From the NCBI RefSeq assembly GCF_008015755.1, contig NZ_SSGF01000016.1, positions 1-64,000 of the forward strand: DNA of 64,000 bases, written 5' to 3'. The notes beneath the pieces were generated by a model. The model had not been told where the DNA came from. It ran no database searches and worked only from the letters and a program-made list of their open reading frames with translations. Shown piece after piece: positions 26,725-35,571 of the stretch. Positions within the stretch are counted from its first letter, which is position 1. Each line of letters opens with the position of its first letter. Both the position numbers and the translations under genes were made by a program. The stretch comes from Methylophilus sp. Its GTDB lineage: Bacteria; Pseudomonadota; Gammaproteobacteria; Burkholderiales; Methylophilaceae.

Positions 26725-26979
26725 TTTACGCGTTAATTGATTGATTTGAAATCATTTTTTCTTAAAAAATGTATCTTAATGCCGCAATTTTGGGGGCAAG
26801 CACGCAATTCCTACCACTTGATTCGCCAGGATAATCTGTGTGCTGAATCAGACGCTCGGTGCTAAAAGACCGACATTCACAGCACTGCAGCATGTTTATG
26901 ATTGCGGCGACGGTTAAAGCCCTGTATAACCATGGTGGAGTGTGGGGTATTTTTTTACATAATAATTATTAAATTAACA

Positions 26980-29766
26980 ATGAAGCATTACACGCTGTTC
27001 AAAAAAATTCTATTGCCTTTAGCTGCCTTTGGCCTGCTGATAGGATTCATTTCATTCGCCTTTATTTTCAATCATCATCTGAATAATATTGAAGCCAAGG
27101 CCCATGAAGAAACGCAAAAACTCGCCAACCTGCTAGTCACAGCCAGAACGCTGGTCAGTGAGCATGTGCTGTCCAGCATGGCCTTGCTCAAACAATATGC
27201 CTCGGTTGAAGGCCCGCCCAATATTCACGGTGTCACCGACATGCTGGGCACACAGGTGCCAAACTTGCGCTTTGGCGACAGCCCGCAAACCGGCAGAACG
27301 ATATTGGTGGACTCAGTCACGCGTATCGGTAGTGGTACCGCCACTATTTTTGTCAAACGCGGCCAACAATTTTTGCGTATTGCCACCAATGTCAAAAAAG
27401 CCGACGGCAGCAATGCCTTTGGCACCGAGCTCAACCCGTATGGCAAAGCCATTGAAAAACTACAAAAAAACGAAACCTATTATGGCGTGGTTGATATTTT
27501 GGGTGAGGCTTATCTATCACGCTACGAGCCCATGCACGACAATCAGGGGCGTGTCATCGGCGCCTGGTATGTGGGCTACAAACTGGATTTCAATGCGATT
27601 GACCAGGCCATCCGTCAATGGGGCTTTTTAGAAAAAGGCTTTGTCGTCATTACCGATGGCCGTGGCCAGATTCGTTTTCTGACCGGCGGCATCCCCAAAA
27701 AACAAGCGTTGGCGGCGCTGGACGACCAACAGCAGCATTGGAAAAAAGTCAGCAAAGACGTGCCAGAATGGGATTTTAAAATCAATATCCTCTATCCCGT
27801 CAATGAAGCCTACTGGTCGGCACTCGGGGCACTGTCGCCGATGATGATCATCGCACTCATTCTCACGCTAGTGGTATTAATGGCGGTTGTCAGCGGCTTG
27901 CAGCGCTTTGTGTTAAACCCGCTAGGAGGCGAGCCAGAAACCGCAAAACAGCTGCTGATGCGGATTGAAAGTGGCGACTTTACCGAAGACCATATTGCCG
28001 CGACGCCGGATACCCTAATCGCCAACATGGTCAAAATGCGCCGCCGCTTGCGTGAAATGGTCAGCCAGATACAAGCCAGCGCCAACCACCTGAAAGTGTC
28101 TGCCAGTGTATTTGACCATGCACACGATGCGATTTTTATTACCGATGAACGCGGCCTGATTGTGCAATGTAACCCCTCATTCAGCGTGGTCTCCGGCTAC
28201 ACGCAGGCAGAAGCGATTGGGCAATCTCCAGCCGCCTTGGGCATTGCCTGCCAGCAGCCGGATTTTTTTCAAGCATTGTATGTGGGCGCTCAGGCCTTTC
28301 AGGAGTGGCAAGGCGAGGTATGGAATCGCCATCGTCACGGGCATGAGTATCTGGTTGAGCTGGCCTTGTCTCCGGTCATGAATCAGACAGGCCAATTTCA
28401 GCATTATGTCGGTTTATTCTCGGACATTACCCGTGCCAAAGAACAGCAAAATATGCTGGAACATCTGGCTTATCATGATGTGCTGACCCAACTCCCCAAC
28501 CGCGTGCTGTTCTCCAGCCGCTTGCAACAAGCCTTGCTCGAAGCCGAACGCCAGCAATCGCTGGTGGCCATCTGCTACATAGACCTCGACGACTTTAAAA
28601 TTGTGAATGACCAGTATGGTCATGAGTTTGGCGACAAGCTGCTAATGCAACTGGCTAACCGGCTGAGGGGGATTCTCAAACCGCAAGACACCCTGGCGCG
28701 ATTGGGCGGCGATGAATTTGCCATGTTGTTGTGCGGTGGCCGCACGCAAACCGAATATATGCGCCTGCTCAAAAAACTGCTGACGGCGATTGAAAAACCG
28801 TTTTCGATTGAAAAATTCAAATTTTCGATTTCCGCCAGCATCGGGTACACCCTCTACCCGATTGACAACAACCCGCCTGACACTCTGCTGCGCCATGCCG
28901 ACCATGCCATGTATCATGCCAAAACCCATGGCGGACATCAGTTCCACCTATTTGACCTGGCCTCGGCTCAACAGTCACAGCAACAACAATTGCTCTTGCG
29001 CGATTTGCTCAACGGCATTCAAAACAGCCATATCAAACTGGTTTATCAGCCGCAAGTGTGCATGCAAACAGGCAAATTATTCTGCTTTGAAGCCTTGCTG
29101 CGCTGGCAACACCCCTTGCGCGGTTTGCTTTACCCGAATGACTTTTTAAATGCGGTTGAACACACCAGCCTGATTATCGATATAGGCCAATGGGTGATTG
29201 AAGAAAGTTTGCGCCAACTCACCGAATGGCAAGCACAGGGCCTGCACACCCAGGTGTCAGTGAATATTGCCGCACAACACTTGATGCATAAACACTTCAC
29301 TGAACAACTGGCCAATCTGTTTAAAAAATATCCAGAGATCAAGCCACAACAGCTGCATATTGAGATTACCGAAAGTGCCGCCATCAGTGACTTCGCCCGC
29401 GTCAACCGGGTGATTCAGCAATGCCAGGCACTTGGCGTGGCTTTCTCGATTGATGATTTTGGCTCGGGTTACTCTTCCCTGATTTATTTACGCCGTCTGC
29501 CGGTGGATATCATCAAAATCGACCAGTCGTTTATCCACAACATGCTCAGCAACCAGGAAGACCTGGCGGTGATTAGAGGCGTGGTGATGCTGTGCCGTGA
29601 ATTTGGCCGCAAAGTGGTGGCAGAAGGCGTTGAAAAAGCCGAGCAGGCACGCATCCTGGCCGAGCTCGGCTGCGACTATGCCCAAGGCTTTGGCATTTCG
29701 CGTGGCATGGCGGGCAACAAGGTTATAGAATGGTCAAGCAAGCACGACCCTTACCAATTTAATTAA
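26980..29766 (+). CDS. Cache-PAS-GGDEF-EAL membrane sensor, c-di-GMP turnover
   Basis: This is about 929 residues from ATG 26,980. An N-terminal helix, a periplasmic Cache-type domain (about residues 35-280, with TRIGSGTATIFVKRGQQFLRI and YYGVVDILGEAYLSRYEPM), and a second helix near 300 are followed by a PAS domain (FDHAHDAIFITDERGLIVQCN). GGDEF (from residue 576, intact) and EAL (EALLRWQHP near 704, with DDFGSGYSSLIYL) come last. The I-site RxxD is replaced by KPQD, so product feedback is probably lost. It could both make and degrade c-di-GMP. The 255-bp upstream gap shows no riboswitch I recognise. Confidence 0.9.
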   Translation: MKHYTLFKKILLPLAAFGLLIGFISFAFIFNHHLNNIEAKAHEETQKLANLLVTARTLVSEHVLSSMALLKQYASVEGPPNIHGVTDMLGTQVPNLRFGDSPQTGRTILVDSVTRIGSGTATIFVKRGQQFLRIATNVKKADGSNAFGTELNPYGKAIEKLQKNETYYGVVDILGEAYLSRYEPMHDNQGRVIGAWYVGYKLDFNAIDQAIRQWGFLEKGFVVITDGRGQIRFLTGGIPKKQALAALDDQQQHWKKVSKDVPEWDFKINILYPVNEAYWSALGALSPMMIIALILTLVVLMAVVSGLQRFVLNPLGGEPETAKQLLMRIESGDFTEDHIAATPDTLIANMVKMRRRLREMVSQIQASANHLKVSASVFDHAHDAIFITDERGLIVQCNPSFSVVSGYTQAEAIGQSPAALGIACQQPDFFQALYVGAQAFQEWQGEVWNRHRHGHEYLVELALSPVMNQTGQFQHYVGLFSDITRAKEQQNMLEHLAYHDVLTQLPNRVLFSSRLQQALLEAERQQSLVAICYIDLDDFKIVNDQYGHEFGDKLLMQLANRLRGILKPQDTLARLGGDEFAMLLCGGRTQTEYMRLLKKLLTAIEKPFSIEKFKFSISASIGYTLYPIDNNPPDTLLRHADHAMYHAKTHGGHQFHLFDLASAQQSQQQQLLLRDLLNGIQNSHIKLVYQPQVCMQTGKLFCFEALLRWQHPLRGLLYPNDFLNAVEHTSLIIDIGQWVIEESLRQLTEWQAQGLHTQVSVNIAAQHLMHKHFTEQLANLFKKYPEIKPQQLHIEITESAAISDFARVNRVIQQCQALGVAFSIDDFGSGYSSLIYLRRLPVDIIKIDQSFIHNMLSNQEDLAVIRGVVMLCREFGRKVVAEGVEKAEQARILAELGCDYAQGFGISRGMAGNKVIEWSSKHDPYQFN

Positions 29767-29771
29767 CATTT

Positions 29772-30470
29772 ATGCAAGAACACTACTACCCGCTCCCTGG
29801 CGGGCCAGTTCGCATTCTGGACACTACGACGCCTTTTCCGCCGTTACAGCAGGCATTGAAAGAACCGAATGGCCTGATTGCGATTGGCGGCGACTTGACC
29901 GCAGACCGTTTGCTGGCGGCTTATCGGCAGGGTATTTTTCCCTGGTTTAGCCCAGGCGAGCCCATCCTCTGGTGGAGCCCGGACCCGCGCATGGTGTTGT
30001 TTCCTGCCACCTTGAACATCGGCCGCTCATTACGCAAAGTCATACAGCAACAACCATTCGACATCCGCTTTAATACCGCCTTTGAGGCCGTGATCAACGC
30101 CTGTGCCGCGACGCCGCGCCCCGACCAGCCTGGCACCTGGATCACGGATGAGATCATTGCGGCTTATACTCAGCTACATCGCCTGGGCTATGCTCACAGC
30201 GTAGAAGCCTGGCAACACGGCCAGCTAGTGGGTGGCTGCTATGGGGTGAAAATTGGCCGCATGTTTTATGGCGAAAGCATGTTTCACCATGTCAGCAATG
30301 CGTCTAAAGTGGCCTTTGCTCACTTGGTGCAATGGTTAAATACGCAACAAGTCGGTATGATTGATTGTCAGATGCATACGCCACTGCTGGCAAGCTTTGG
30401 CGCTTATGAAATTCCCAGAGACCAATTTATCGCGCAACTGAACATGCTGGTGCAAGATGACGTTACCTAA
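29772..30470 (+). CDS. aat: Leucyl/phenylalanyl-tRNA-protein transferase
   Basis: The enzyme transfers Leu or Phe from tRNA to proteins with N-terminal Lys or Arg, marking them for ClpAP. The 232-residue protein shows FPPLQQALKEPNGLIAIGGDL, AYRQGIFPWFSPGEPILWWSPDPRMVL and HSVEAWQHGQLVGGCYGVKIGRMFYGESMFH, all Aat signatures. It starts 6 bases after the EAL protein's stop and overlaps bpt by 14 bases, so the N-degron genes form an operon. Confidence 0.95.
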   Translation: MQEHYYPLPGGPVRILDTTTPFPPLQQALKEPNGLIAIGGDLTADRLLAAYRQGIFPWFSPGEPILWWSPDPRMVLFPATLNIGRSLRKVIQQQPFDIRFNTAFEAVINACAATPRPDQPGTWITDEIIAAYTQLHRLGYAHSVEAWQHGQLVGGCYGVKIGRMFYGESMFHHVSNASKVAFAHLVQWLNTQQVGMIDCQMHTPLLASFGAYEIPRDQFIAQLNMLVQDDVT

Positions 30471-31197
30471 CGATGCCCCATTACAGAAACTGCAGTTTTA
30501 TGTCACCACGGCCTACCCGTGTGGCTACCTGCCCAAAAAACTGGCCCAAAGCCTGATTGCCACGCCCCAAAACCTGGTCGACGGCCCGGTTTATAGTGGC
30601 CTGATCCAGCAAGGGTTCAGACGCAGTGGCAAGTTTGCTTACCGCCCGCACTGCGAACATTGTCACGCTTGTGTTTCAGTGCGCTTGCCGGTGAATGCGT
30701 TTCAAATGACACGCAGCCAGCAACGTGCCTTAAAAAAACATGCTGATCTGCAAGTCACTATCCGCGAAGCCAGCTACGATGCTGAGCATTTCGCGCTTTA
30801 CCAGGCCTACCAGCAACAACGCCACCACCCTGACCCCGCGCATGCGACTGAACAGGCAGACGATGCCGCGCAATATCAGCAGTTTTTGTGTCAAAGCAAC
30901 GTTGAAAGTATCATGGTCGAGTTTAGGGATGGGCAGGGCACCCTTAAAATGGTCAGTGTGATCGACATCGTGATGGATGGCTTGTCTGCGGTCTATACGT
31001 TTTACGATGCCAGCGATAAAGCCAGCTACGGCACCCATAGCATTCTTTGGCAAATCAACTGGGCCAAGCAACTCGAATTACCTTATTTATACCTCGGCTA
31101 CTGGATCGCTGATAGCCAGAAAATGGCCTATAAACAGCAGTTTCAGCCACAAGAGAAACTGCTGGATGGCGAGTGGGTGCCAGCAGCCCGCCCATGA
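30457..31197 (+). CDS. bpt: Aspartate/glutamate leucyltransferase (Bpt/Ate1-type)
   Basis: Bpt transfers Leu from tRNA to N-terminal Asp or Glu, creating a bacterial N-degron. The 246-residue protein has the N-terminal CGYLPKK, GFRRSGKFAYRPHCEHCHACVSVRLPV with the CxxC-type cysteines, MVSVIDIVMDGLSAVYTFYD and LYLGYWIADSQKMAYK. It overlaps aat (14 bases) and is itself overlapped by the next gene through ATGA. The full aat-bpt pair therefore handles both basic and acidic N-termini. Confidence 0.95.
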   Translation: MTLPNDAPLQKLQFYVTTAYPCGYLPKKLAQSLIATPQNLVDGPVYSGLIQQGFRRSGKFAYRPHCEHCHACVSVRLPVNAFQMTRSQQRALKKHADLQVTIREASYDAEHFALYQAYQQQRHHPDPAHATEQADDAAQYQQFLCQSNVESIMVEFRDGQGTLKMVSVIDIVMDGLSAVYTFYDASDKASYGTHSILWQINWAKQLELPYLYLGYWIADSQKMAYKQQFQPQEKLLDGEWVPAARP

Positions 31198-31688
31198 AAC
31201 ATAGCCCCCAGTCGCTCGCCAAGCAGTTTTGCCTGGGCGTCTATGTAAATGTGGTCGATGCTACCCTCTGGCGCGCGACTTTTGCTTATATCGTCAGGCA
31301 TGCAGACGACAGCGTATTTCAAAAAAGCGCCATTGCGGCTTTGTGGGCGCAATACGGCGGTGACTTACGCGCAAAGATAAAAGACGATGCCCTGGTGCTG
31401 GCCGTGCTCAAACAAGCCTTGCCAGGCTATGGCGGCGATGGCTGGACCTTATACCGCGGTGAAAGCTGGTTTTTATTTGATCATGACCAGATCGGTTTTT
31501 GCTGGACCCCCTCGGAAGACATCGCCACCACCTATGCCAAAGGCCTGAACGCGGTAGACTCTGGCGGTGTGCTACTCAAATGCTATGCACCGGCAGAGGC
31601 GATTCTAGCAATGCAAAACAACGTGTTTATATGCGACCCCTCACGGCTACTAAGGCTGACGACGCTGTCACTGTTTCCCAAGTTGTAA
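31194..31688 (+). CDS. Unknown protein coupled to aat-bpt; faint ADP-ribosyltransferase resemblance
   Basis: The 164-residue product starts at an ATGA overlap with the bpt stop, so it is translationally coupled. The N-terminal half is helical. The C-terminal half reads WTLYRGESWFLFDHDQ, FCWTPSEDIATTYA, GGVLLKCYAPAEAILAM, then NNVFICDP. This order (YRG, WT, A..YA, late E-rich strand) resembles ADP-ribosyltransferase-fold proteins, but the usual ExE pair would be Asn and Val here. If the resemblance is real, it is probably inactive or altered. Its function is unknown; the context suggests a link to N-terminal protein tagging. Confidence 0.7.
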   Translation: MKHSPQSLAKQFCLGVYVNVVDATLWRATFAYIVRHADDSVFQKSAIAALWAQYGGDLRAKIKDDALVLAVLKQALPGYGGDGWTLYRGESWFLFDHDQIGFCWTPSEDIATTYAKGLNAVDSGGVLLKCYAPAEAILAMQNNVFICDPSRLLRLTTLSLFPKL

Positions 31689-31690
31689 TC

Positions 31691-32332
31691 TTACCTGCCC
31701 CATTGGCCATAGCCTTTAAACTGGGCATGCACTTCACGCATCTGGTCAGGCGTTAACAACGCAGGCTCGCCAAGCTGTAACAGGCGCCAATACTGCTCGC
31801 ACAAGTTTTCGACCTCAACCGCCATCGCCAGCGCTTGCGGCAAATGCTTGCCTAAAGCAATCATGCCATGGTGTGCCAGCAAACAGGCGTTGCGGTCTTG
31901 CAGCGCGCTCACCGCCACATCAGATAAGGCCTGTGTGCCAAACAAGGCATAAGGCGCACAACGGATCGTGTCACCGCCCACGGTGGCGATCATATAATGA
32001 AACGGCGGCACATCACGCGCCAGGCAGGCGATGGTGGTGGCAAACATGCTATGGCAATGCACGACGGCATTCACCTCAGGGCGCGCCTGCAAAATATCCC
32101 GATGAAAACGCCACTCACTCGATGGTTTCTTACCGGCCTCCGCCTGACCTGTCCAATCCATATACACCATGCTCTGGGTACTGAGTTGTTCGGCAGGCAC
32201 GCCAGAGGGCGTGATCAAAAAGCCATCGTCCAGCCGCATACTGGCATTGCCAGAAGTGCCCTTGTTCAGCCCAGCTTGTGCCATCTGCAGGGCGGTGTCC
32301 AGCAACTGTTGTGCGGGGGGTGCCTTACGCAT
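31691..32332 (-). CDS. Class II aldolase, FucA-like (candidate 5-deoxyribulose-1-phosphate / methylthioribulose-1-phosphate aldolase)
   Basis: From ATG 32,332 (GGAG upstream) the protein is 213 residues, the size of E. coli L-fuculose-1-phosphate aldolase. Its key residues fall at the same numbers: E73 in KKPSSEWRFH, H92 and H94 in VVHCHS, H155 in LLAHHG. KGTSGNASMR and HYMIATVGG also match FucA rather than MtnB dehydratase. It overlaps mtnA by 8 bases. This pairing is that of the salvage route that cleaves 5-(methylthio)ribulose-1-P or 5-deoxyribulose-1-P to DHAP plus an aldehyde. The substrate is inferred from context. Confidence 0.8.
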   Translation of the reverse strand: MRKAPPAQQLLDTALQMAQAGLNKGTSGNASMRLDDGFLITPSGVPAEQLSTQSMVYMDWTGQAEAGKKPSSEWRFHRDILQARPEVNAVVHCHSMFATTIACLARDVPPFHYMIATVGGDTIRCAPYALFGTQALSDVAVSALQDRNACLLAHHGMIALGKHLPQALAMAVEVENLCEQYWRLLQLGEPALLTPDQMREVHAQFKGYGQWGR

Positions 32333-33401
32333 ACGATGGCTCCAGACGGGTGAGCTGCTCCGGCGTAAATACACCCTGCTCAGTAATAATGCCGGTGACC
32401 AATCTGGCAGGCGTGACATCAAACGCCGGGTTAAGCGCTGTGCTTTCATGAGGAATCACACGTATGCGCTGCACCTGCCCGTCATCACCCTGCCCTTGCA
32501 TATAAGCCACCTCGTCTGCATCGCGCATTTCAATCTCAATATCCGCCCCGCGCGCCAGTTGCCAATCGATGGTGGGCGTCGGCACGGCTGCATAAAAAGG
32601 TACTTGCTGGTCAAACGCCGCTAGCGCTTTTAAATAAGTGCCTATTTTGTTGCAGACGTCCCCCTCTCGCGTGACGCGATCAGCGCCCACAATCACCATA
32701 TCGACTTGCCCATGCTGCATTAAATGGCCGCCAGCATTATCGGCAATCACCGTATGCGGCACGCCATGTTGGGCCAACTCCCAGGCCGTCAAACTCGCCC
32801 CCTGATTACGTGGACGGGTCTCATCCACCCACACATGCACCCGTAAGCCAGCATCATGTGCCGCGTAAATCGGCGCTAGTGCGGTGCCGCCATCCACGGT
32901 CGCCAGCCAACCGGCATTGCAATGGGTGAGGATATTCACAACCTGTTGCGGATTCACTGTCCTTTTTGCCGCAATTAGCGCCTTACCGTGCTGGCCAATG
33001 GCCAAGTTCTGTGTCACATCCTCGTCAGCAATCGCTTGTGCCAATGCCCAGGCGGCCGTGGCACGCGCGGACACCGGCAACGCCAGTAATTGCTGCTGCA
33101 TGCGTTGTGCCGCCCACGTCAGGTTTACTGCCGTGGGCCGGGTAGCGACTAATTGTTTAATCACCAATGCTAAATGCTCATCACTTGCTAACTCCTGCAC
33201 CCCCAAAGCAACGCCGTAAGCCGCCGCGGCGCCAATCAGCGGCGCCCCCCGCACTTGCATGCTGCGTATGGCATGACACATCTGCGCTAGGGTAGTCACT
33301 TCAACCGTGACAAACTCAAATGGCAAACGGGTTTGATCGATCAGACAGACCGCAGGGGCTTGTTTCCAGATGGTACGAAAATGTTGTTGTTTAACACGCA
33401 T
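32325..33401 (-). CDS. mtnA: Methylthioribose-1-phosphate isomerase
   Basis: The enzyme isomerises 5-methylthioribose-1-P (and 5-deoxyribose-1-P) to the ribulose form in S-adenosylmethionine by-product salvage. The 358-residue protein has the MtnA core MQVRGAPLIGAAAAYG, ILTHCNAGWLAT with catalytic Cys 161, and VIVGADRVTREGDVCNKIGTY with Asp 241. It is upstream of, and overlaps, the FucA-type aldolase gene. mtnP, mtnK, mtnC and mtnD are not in the window, so the full Met-regenerating pathway is not indicated here. Confidence 0.93.
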   Translation of the reverse strand: MRVKQQHFRTIWKQAPAVCLIDQTRLPFEFVTVEVTTLAQMCHAIRSMQVRGAPLIGAAAAYGVALGVQELASDEHLALVIKQLVATRPTAVNLTWAAQRMQQQLLALPVSARATAAWALAQAIADEDVTQNLAIGQHGKALIAAKRTVNPQQVVNILTHCNAGWLATVDGGTALAPIYAAHDAGLRVHVWVDETRPRNQGASLTAWELAQHGVPHTVIADNAGGHLMQHGQVDMVIVGADRVTREGDVCNKIGTYLKALAAFDQQVPFYAAVPTPTIDWQLARGADIEIEMRDADEVAYMQGQGDDGQVQRIRVIPHESTALNPAFDVTPARLVTGIITEQGVFTPEQLTRLEPSYA

Positions 33402-33486
33402 AAAAAGAGCTCTGCTGACGAGTAATCAATAATTGTAAAAGTTGTAAAAGCGCTTGCTTTTCCTGTAGGACAAACACCGTATTTTT

Positions 33487-33521
33487 CCATCCACAAAATC
33501 TGTGGATAACTTTGTGGATTG
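33487..33521. other. Cluster of one perfect and two imperfect DnaA boxes
   Basis: TGTGGATAA (33,501-33,509) is the exact complement of the DnaA box TTATCCACA. CCATCCACA (33,487-33,495) and TGTGGATTG (33,513-33,521) differ from it by two bases each. All three lie within 35 bases of the mtnA/tatD intergenic gap, next to an AT-rich stretch (about 33,560-33,640). An origin is not claimed, because dnaA and other origin genes are absent; DnaA-dependent regulation or titration is possible. Confidence 0.4.
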
Positions 33522-33645
33522 CTGTGTCTTAATTCCGTAACTTACCAATTTAAAAGGACTTTTTCCGAAAGTTCATTTTTTAATCTATTTTTTTATTCAA
33601 TAAAATCAGTGACTTACGATGCATCACTATAATTGAAACACTTTC

Positions 33646-33664
33646 GACACATTCTTAATGTGTC
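33646..33664 (-). terminator. Hairpin downstream of tatD
   Basis: GACACATT (33,646-33,653) pairs exactly with AATGTGTC (33,657-33,664) around a three-base loop. It begins 9 bases beyond the tatD stop on the minus strand. No long T-tract follows, so it may be a weak terminator or an mRNA 3' stabiliser. Confidence 0.45.
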
Positions 33665-33672
33665 ACTTTAAG

Positions 33673-34473
33673 TCATGTGCATAAATGCGGTAATTTCGGC
33701 AAAACTTGCGTAGAATTTTTGCCTATCATTTCAATGAGTTGCGAATTTTCTAAGCCACGAATAAGGCATAGTTCCTCCGCTATTCTTTTTAATTGCACAG
33801 GGCTATTTCGCCCCTGATGACCAATCCAAACCGGGGGAATATCGGGCGCATCCGTCTCCAACACCAGCTGCTCCAGCGGCAACGCTGCGGCCAGTTGCCG
33901 AATTTTGAGTGCGCGCGGCCAGGTCATGGCACCACCAAACCCCAGTTTGAATCCCAAATCCGCAAAGATAGCGGCTTGTTGCATGCTGCCATTAAAGGCA
34001 TGGGCAATCCCACCACAAACGCGATGCTTGCGCAGATATTTGAGGATACTATCTATCGCACTGCGCACATGCAAAATCACCGGCAACTCAAATTGTTTGG
34101 CAATCTGTAGCTGGCCTTCAAATAAAGCGATTTGTTTGGCTTCGTTGTCACGCGTCAGGTAAAAGTCGAGGCCGATTTCACCAATCGCCAGCAATTGATG
34201 CGCCTGCGGACCCGTCAGGACGTCAGCCACATATTGCTGTAACTGCTGCAAAGCATCATCCGGCGCCTGCGTGACATACATGGGGTGCCAGCCCAACGCA
34301 AAGCCAGCCTGCGGCTGCTGTGCGCACCACTGCATGATTGGTTGAAATGTCGCCTGCGTGACCGCCGGGATCACCACCGCACGTACACCATGCGCTTGTG
34401 CCTCCAACCAAACCTGGTCACGATCTGCGTCGAACTCGCTGGCATCGAGATGGCAATGGGTGTCTATCAGCAT
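33673..34473 (-). CDS. tatD: TatD-family metal-dependent hydrolase
   Basis: The 266-residue TIM-barrel amidohydrolase starts with the metal site DTHCHLD, followed by AIGEIGLDFY, the ILHVRSA histidine stretch, and LVLETDAPDIPP. Family members are Mg/Mn-dependent 3'-5' exonucleases or D-aminoacyl-tRNA-type hydrolases. The protein has no export signal. It is 6 bases from ribD on the same strand, so the two may be co-transcribed, though no functional link is obvious. The exact TatD paralogue (TatD, YcfH or YjjV) is not resolved. Confidence 0.85.
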   Translation of the reverse strand: MLIDTHCHLDASEFDADRDQVWLEAQAHGVRAVVIPAVTQATFQPIMQWCAQQPQAGFALGWHPMYVTQAPDDALQQLQQYVADVLTGPQAHQLLAIGEIGLDFYLTRDNEAKQIALFEGQLQIAKQFELPVILHVRSAIDSILKYLRKHRVCGGIAHAFNGSMQQAAIFADLGFKLGFGGAMTWPRALKIRQLAAALPLEQLVLETDAPDIPPVWIGHQGRNSPVQLKRIAEELCLIRGLENSQLIEMIGKNSTQVLPKLPHLCT

Positions 34474-34479
34474 ATAAAA

Positions 34480-35571
34480 TTAAAACTGAAATTTAGCTTG
34501 AATGCGAATATCCTGACCGAACTGGCGCACATCCAGAATATTCAGATCGCGTACATCCGACATCTGCGCCAGCGCAGGCAGGTCAAACATGCCTCGCGCA
34601 GTGTGGCCCATCAATTTAGGCGCGTAATAGAGCAATAATTCGTCCACAAAACCGCTTTGCATAAATGCGCCGTTGAGCGTGGCACCCGCTTCAATCAGCA
34701 CCTCATTACATGGCAAGGCCGTCAACGCCTGCATCAGCGCAGCGAGGTCAACCTGGCCTTGTGCATTGGGTGCCTGCAAGGTGCGCACCCCCATCACCTG
34801 CAACATCTCCAGTTTGGCAGCATCGCCTTGTGCGTAAGCCACCAGCGCATTACCATCCTGCAACACCTTGGCATCAATCGGGATGCGCAACTGGCTATCC
34901 ACAATCACCCGCAACGGTTGCCTCGGGGTATTCACGTCGCGCACCGTCAACGAGGAATCGTCTTGCAGGATGCTGGCAATGCCGGTGACAATGGCACAAC
35001 TTTGTGCGCGCCAATGATGCACATCTTTGCGCGCAGCGGCCGAGGTAATCCATTGGCTATGACCATTGGCCAACGCCGTACGGCCATCGAGGCTGGCGGC
35101 CACCTTGAGGCGCACATAAGGCCGCTGCTGGGTCATGCGCTGGATAAAACCAGGGTTGAGGGCTCGCGCCGGTGTTTCGCATACGCCCACCGTGACTACA
35201 ATGCCTTGTGCCTGCAAACGCGCAATGCCATTGCCTGCGACCAGCGGATTCGGATCCTGCATGGCAACCACGACACGGCTCACCCCCGCATTCACGAGCG
35301 CGTCGGCACAAGGTGGCGTCCGGCCAAAATGACTGCAGGGTTCCAGTGTCACATACGCGGTGGCACCACGCGCTTGCTCGCCCGCCGCACGTAAAGCATG
35401 CACTTCAGCATGTGGCTCGCCCGCCTTCAAATGTGCGCCCTCGCCGACCACCTGGCCATTGTTGACAATCACGCATCCCACACGCGGATTGGGCGTCGTG
35501 GTATACAGTCCGCGCGCGGCCAGTCGCAGCGCGCGCGTCATCCATTCAATATCTTGTGAGGTCACTTGCAT
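34480..35571 (-). CDS. ribD: Bifunctional riboflavin deaminase-reductase
   Basis: RibD deaminates the GTP-derived pyrimidine and reduces the ribosyl group in riboflavin synthesis. The 363-residue protein has the zinc-deaminase site PHAEVHAL and EPCSHFGRTPPCADAL in the N-terminal domain, then the NADPH-dependent reductase domain with LKVAASLDGRTAL, WITSAAARKDVH and EAGATLNGAF. The start at 35,571 precedes the natural N-terminus MQVTSQDIEWMTRALRLA. No FMN riboswitch is visible upstream. ribE, ribA and ribH are not adjacent, as often in betaproteobacteria. Confidence 0.93.
   Translation of the reverse strand: MQVTSQDIEWMTRALRLAARGLYTTTPNPRVGCVIVNNGQVVGEGAHLKAGEPHAEVHALRAAGEQARGATAYVTLEPCSHFGRTPPCADALVNAGVSRVVVAMQDPNPLVAGNGIARLQAQGIVVTVGVCETPARALNPGFIQRMTQQRPYVRLKVAASLDGRTALANGHSQWITSAAARKDVHHWRAQSCAIVTGIASILQDDSSLTVRDVNTPRQPLRVIVDSQLRIPIDAKVLQDGNALVAYAQGDAAKLEMLQVMGVRTLQAPNAQGQVDLAALMQALTALPCNEVLIEAGATLNGAFMQSGFVDELLLYYAPKLMGHTARGMFDLPALAQMSDVRDLNILDVRQFGQDIRIQAKFQF

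Noticed and set aside
33487-33660. Chromosomal replication origin
   Set aside because: The DnaA boxes are few, and no dnaA, dnaN, gyrB or gidA genes lie nearby.
34657-35394. Long plus-strand frame (245 codons) antisense to ribD
   Set aside because: It lies fully within ribD, has no recognisable domain and is explained by the codon bias of the opposite strand.
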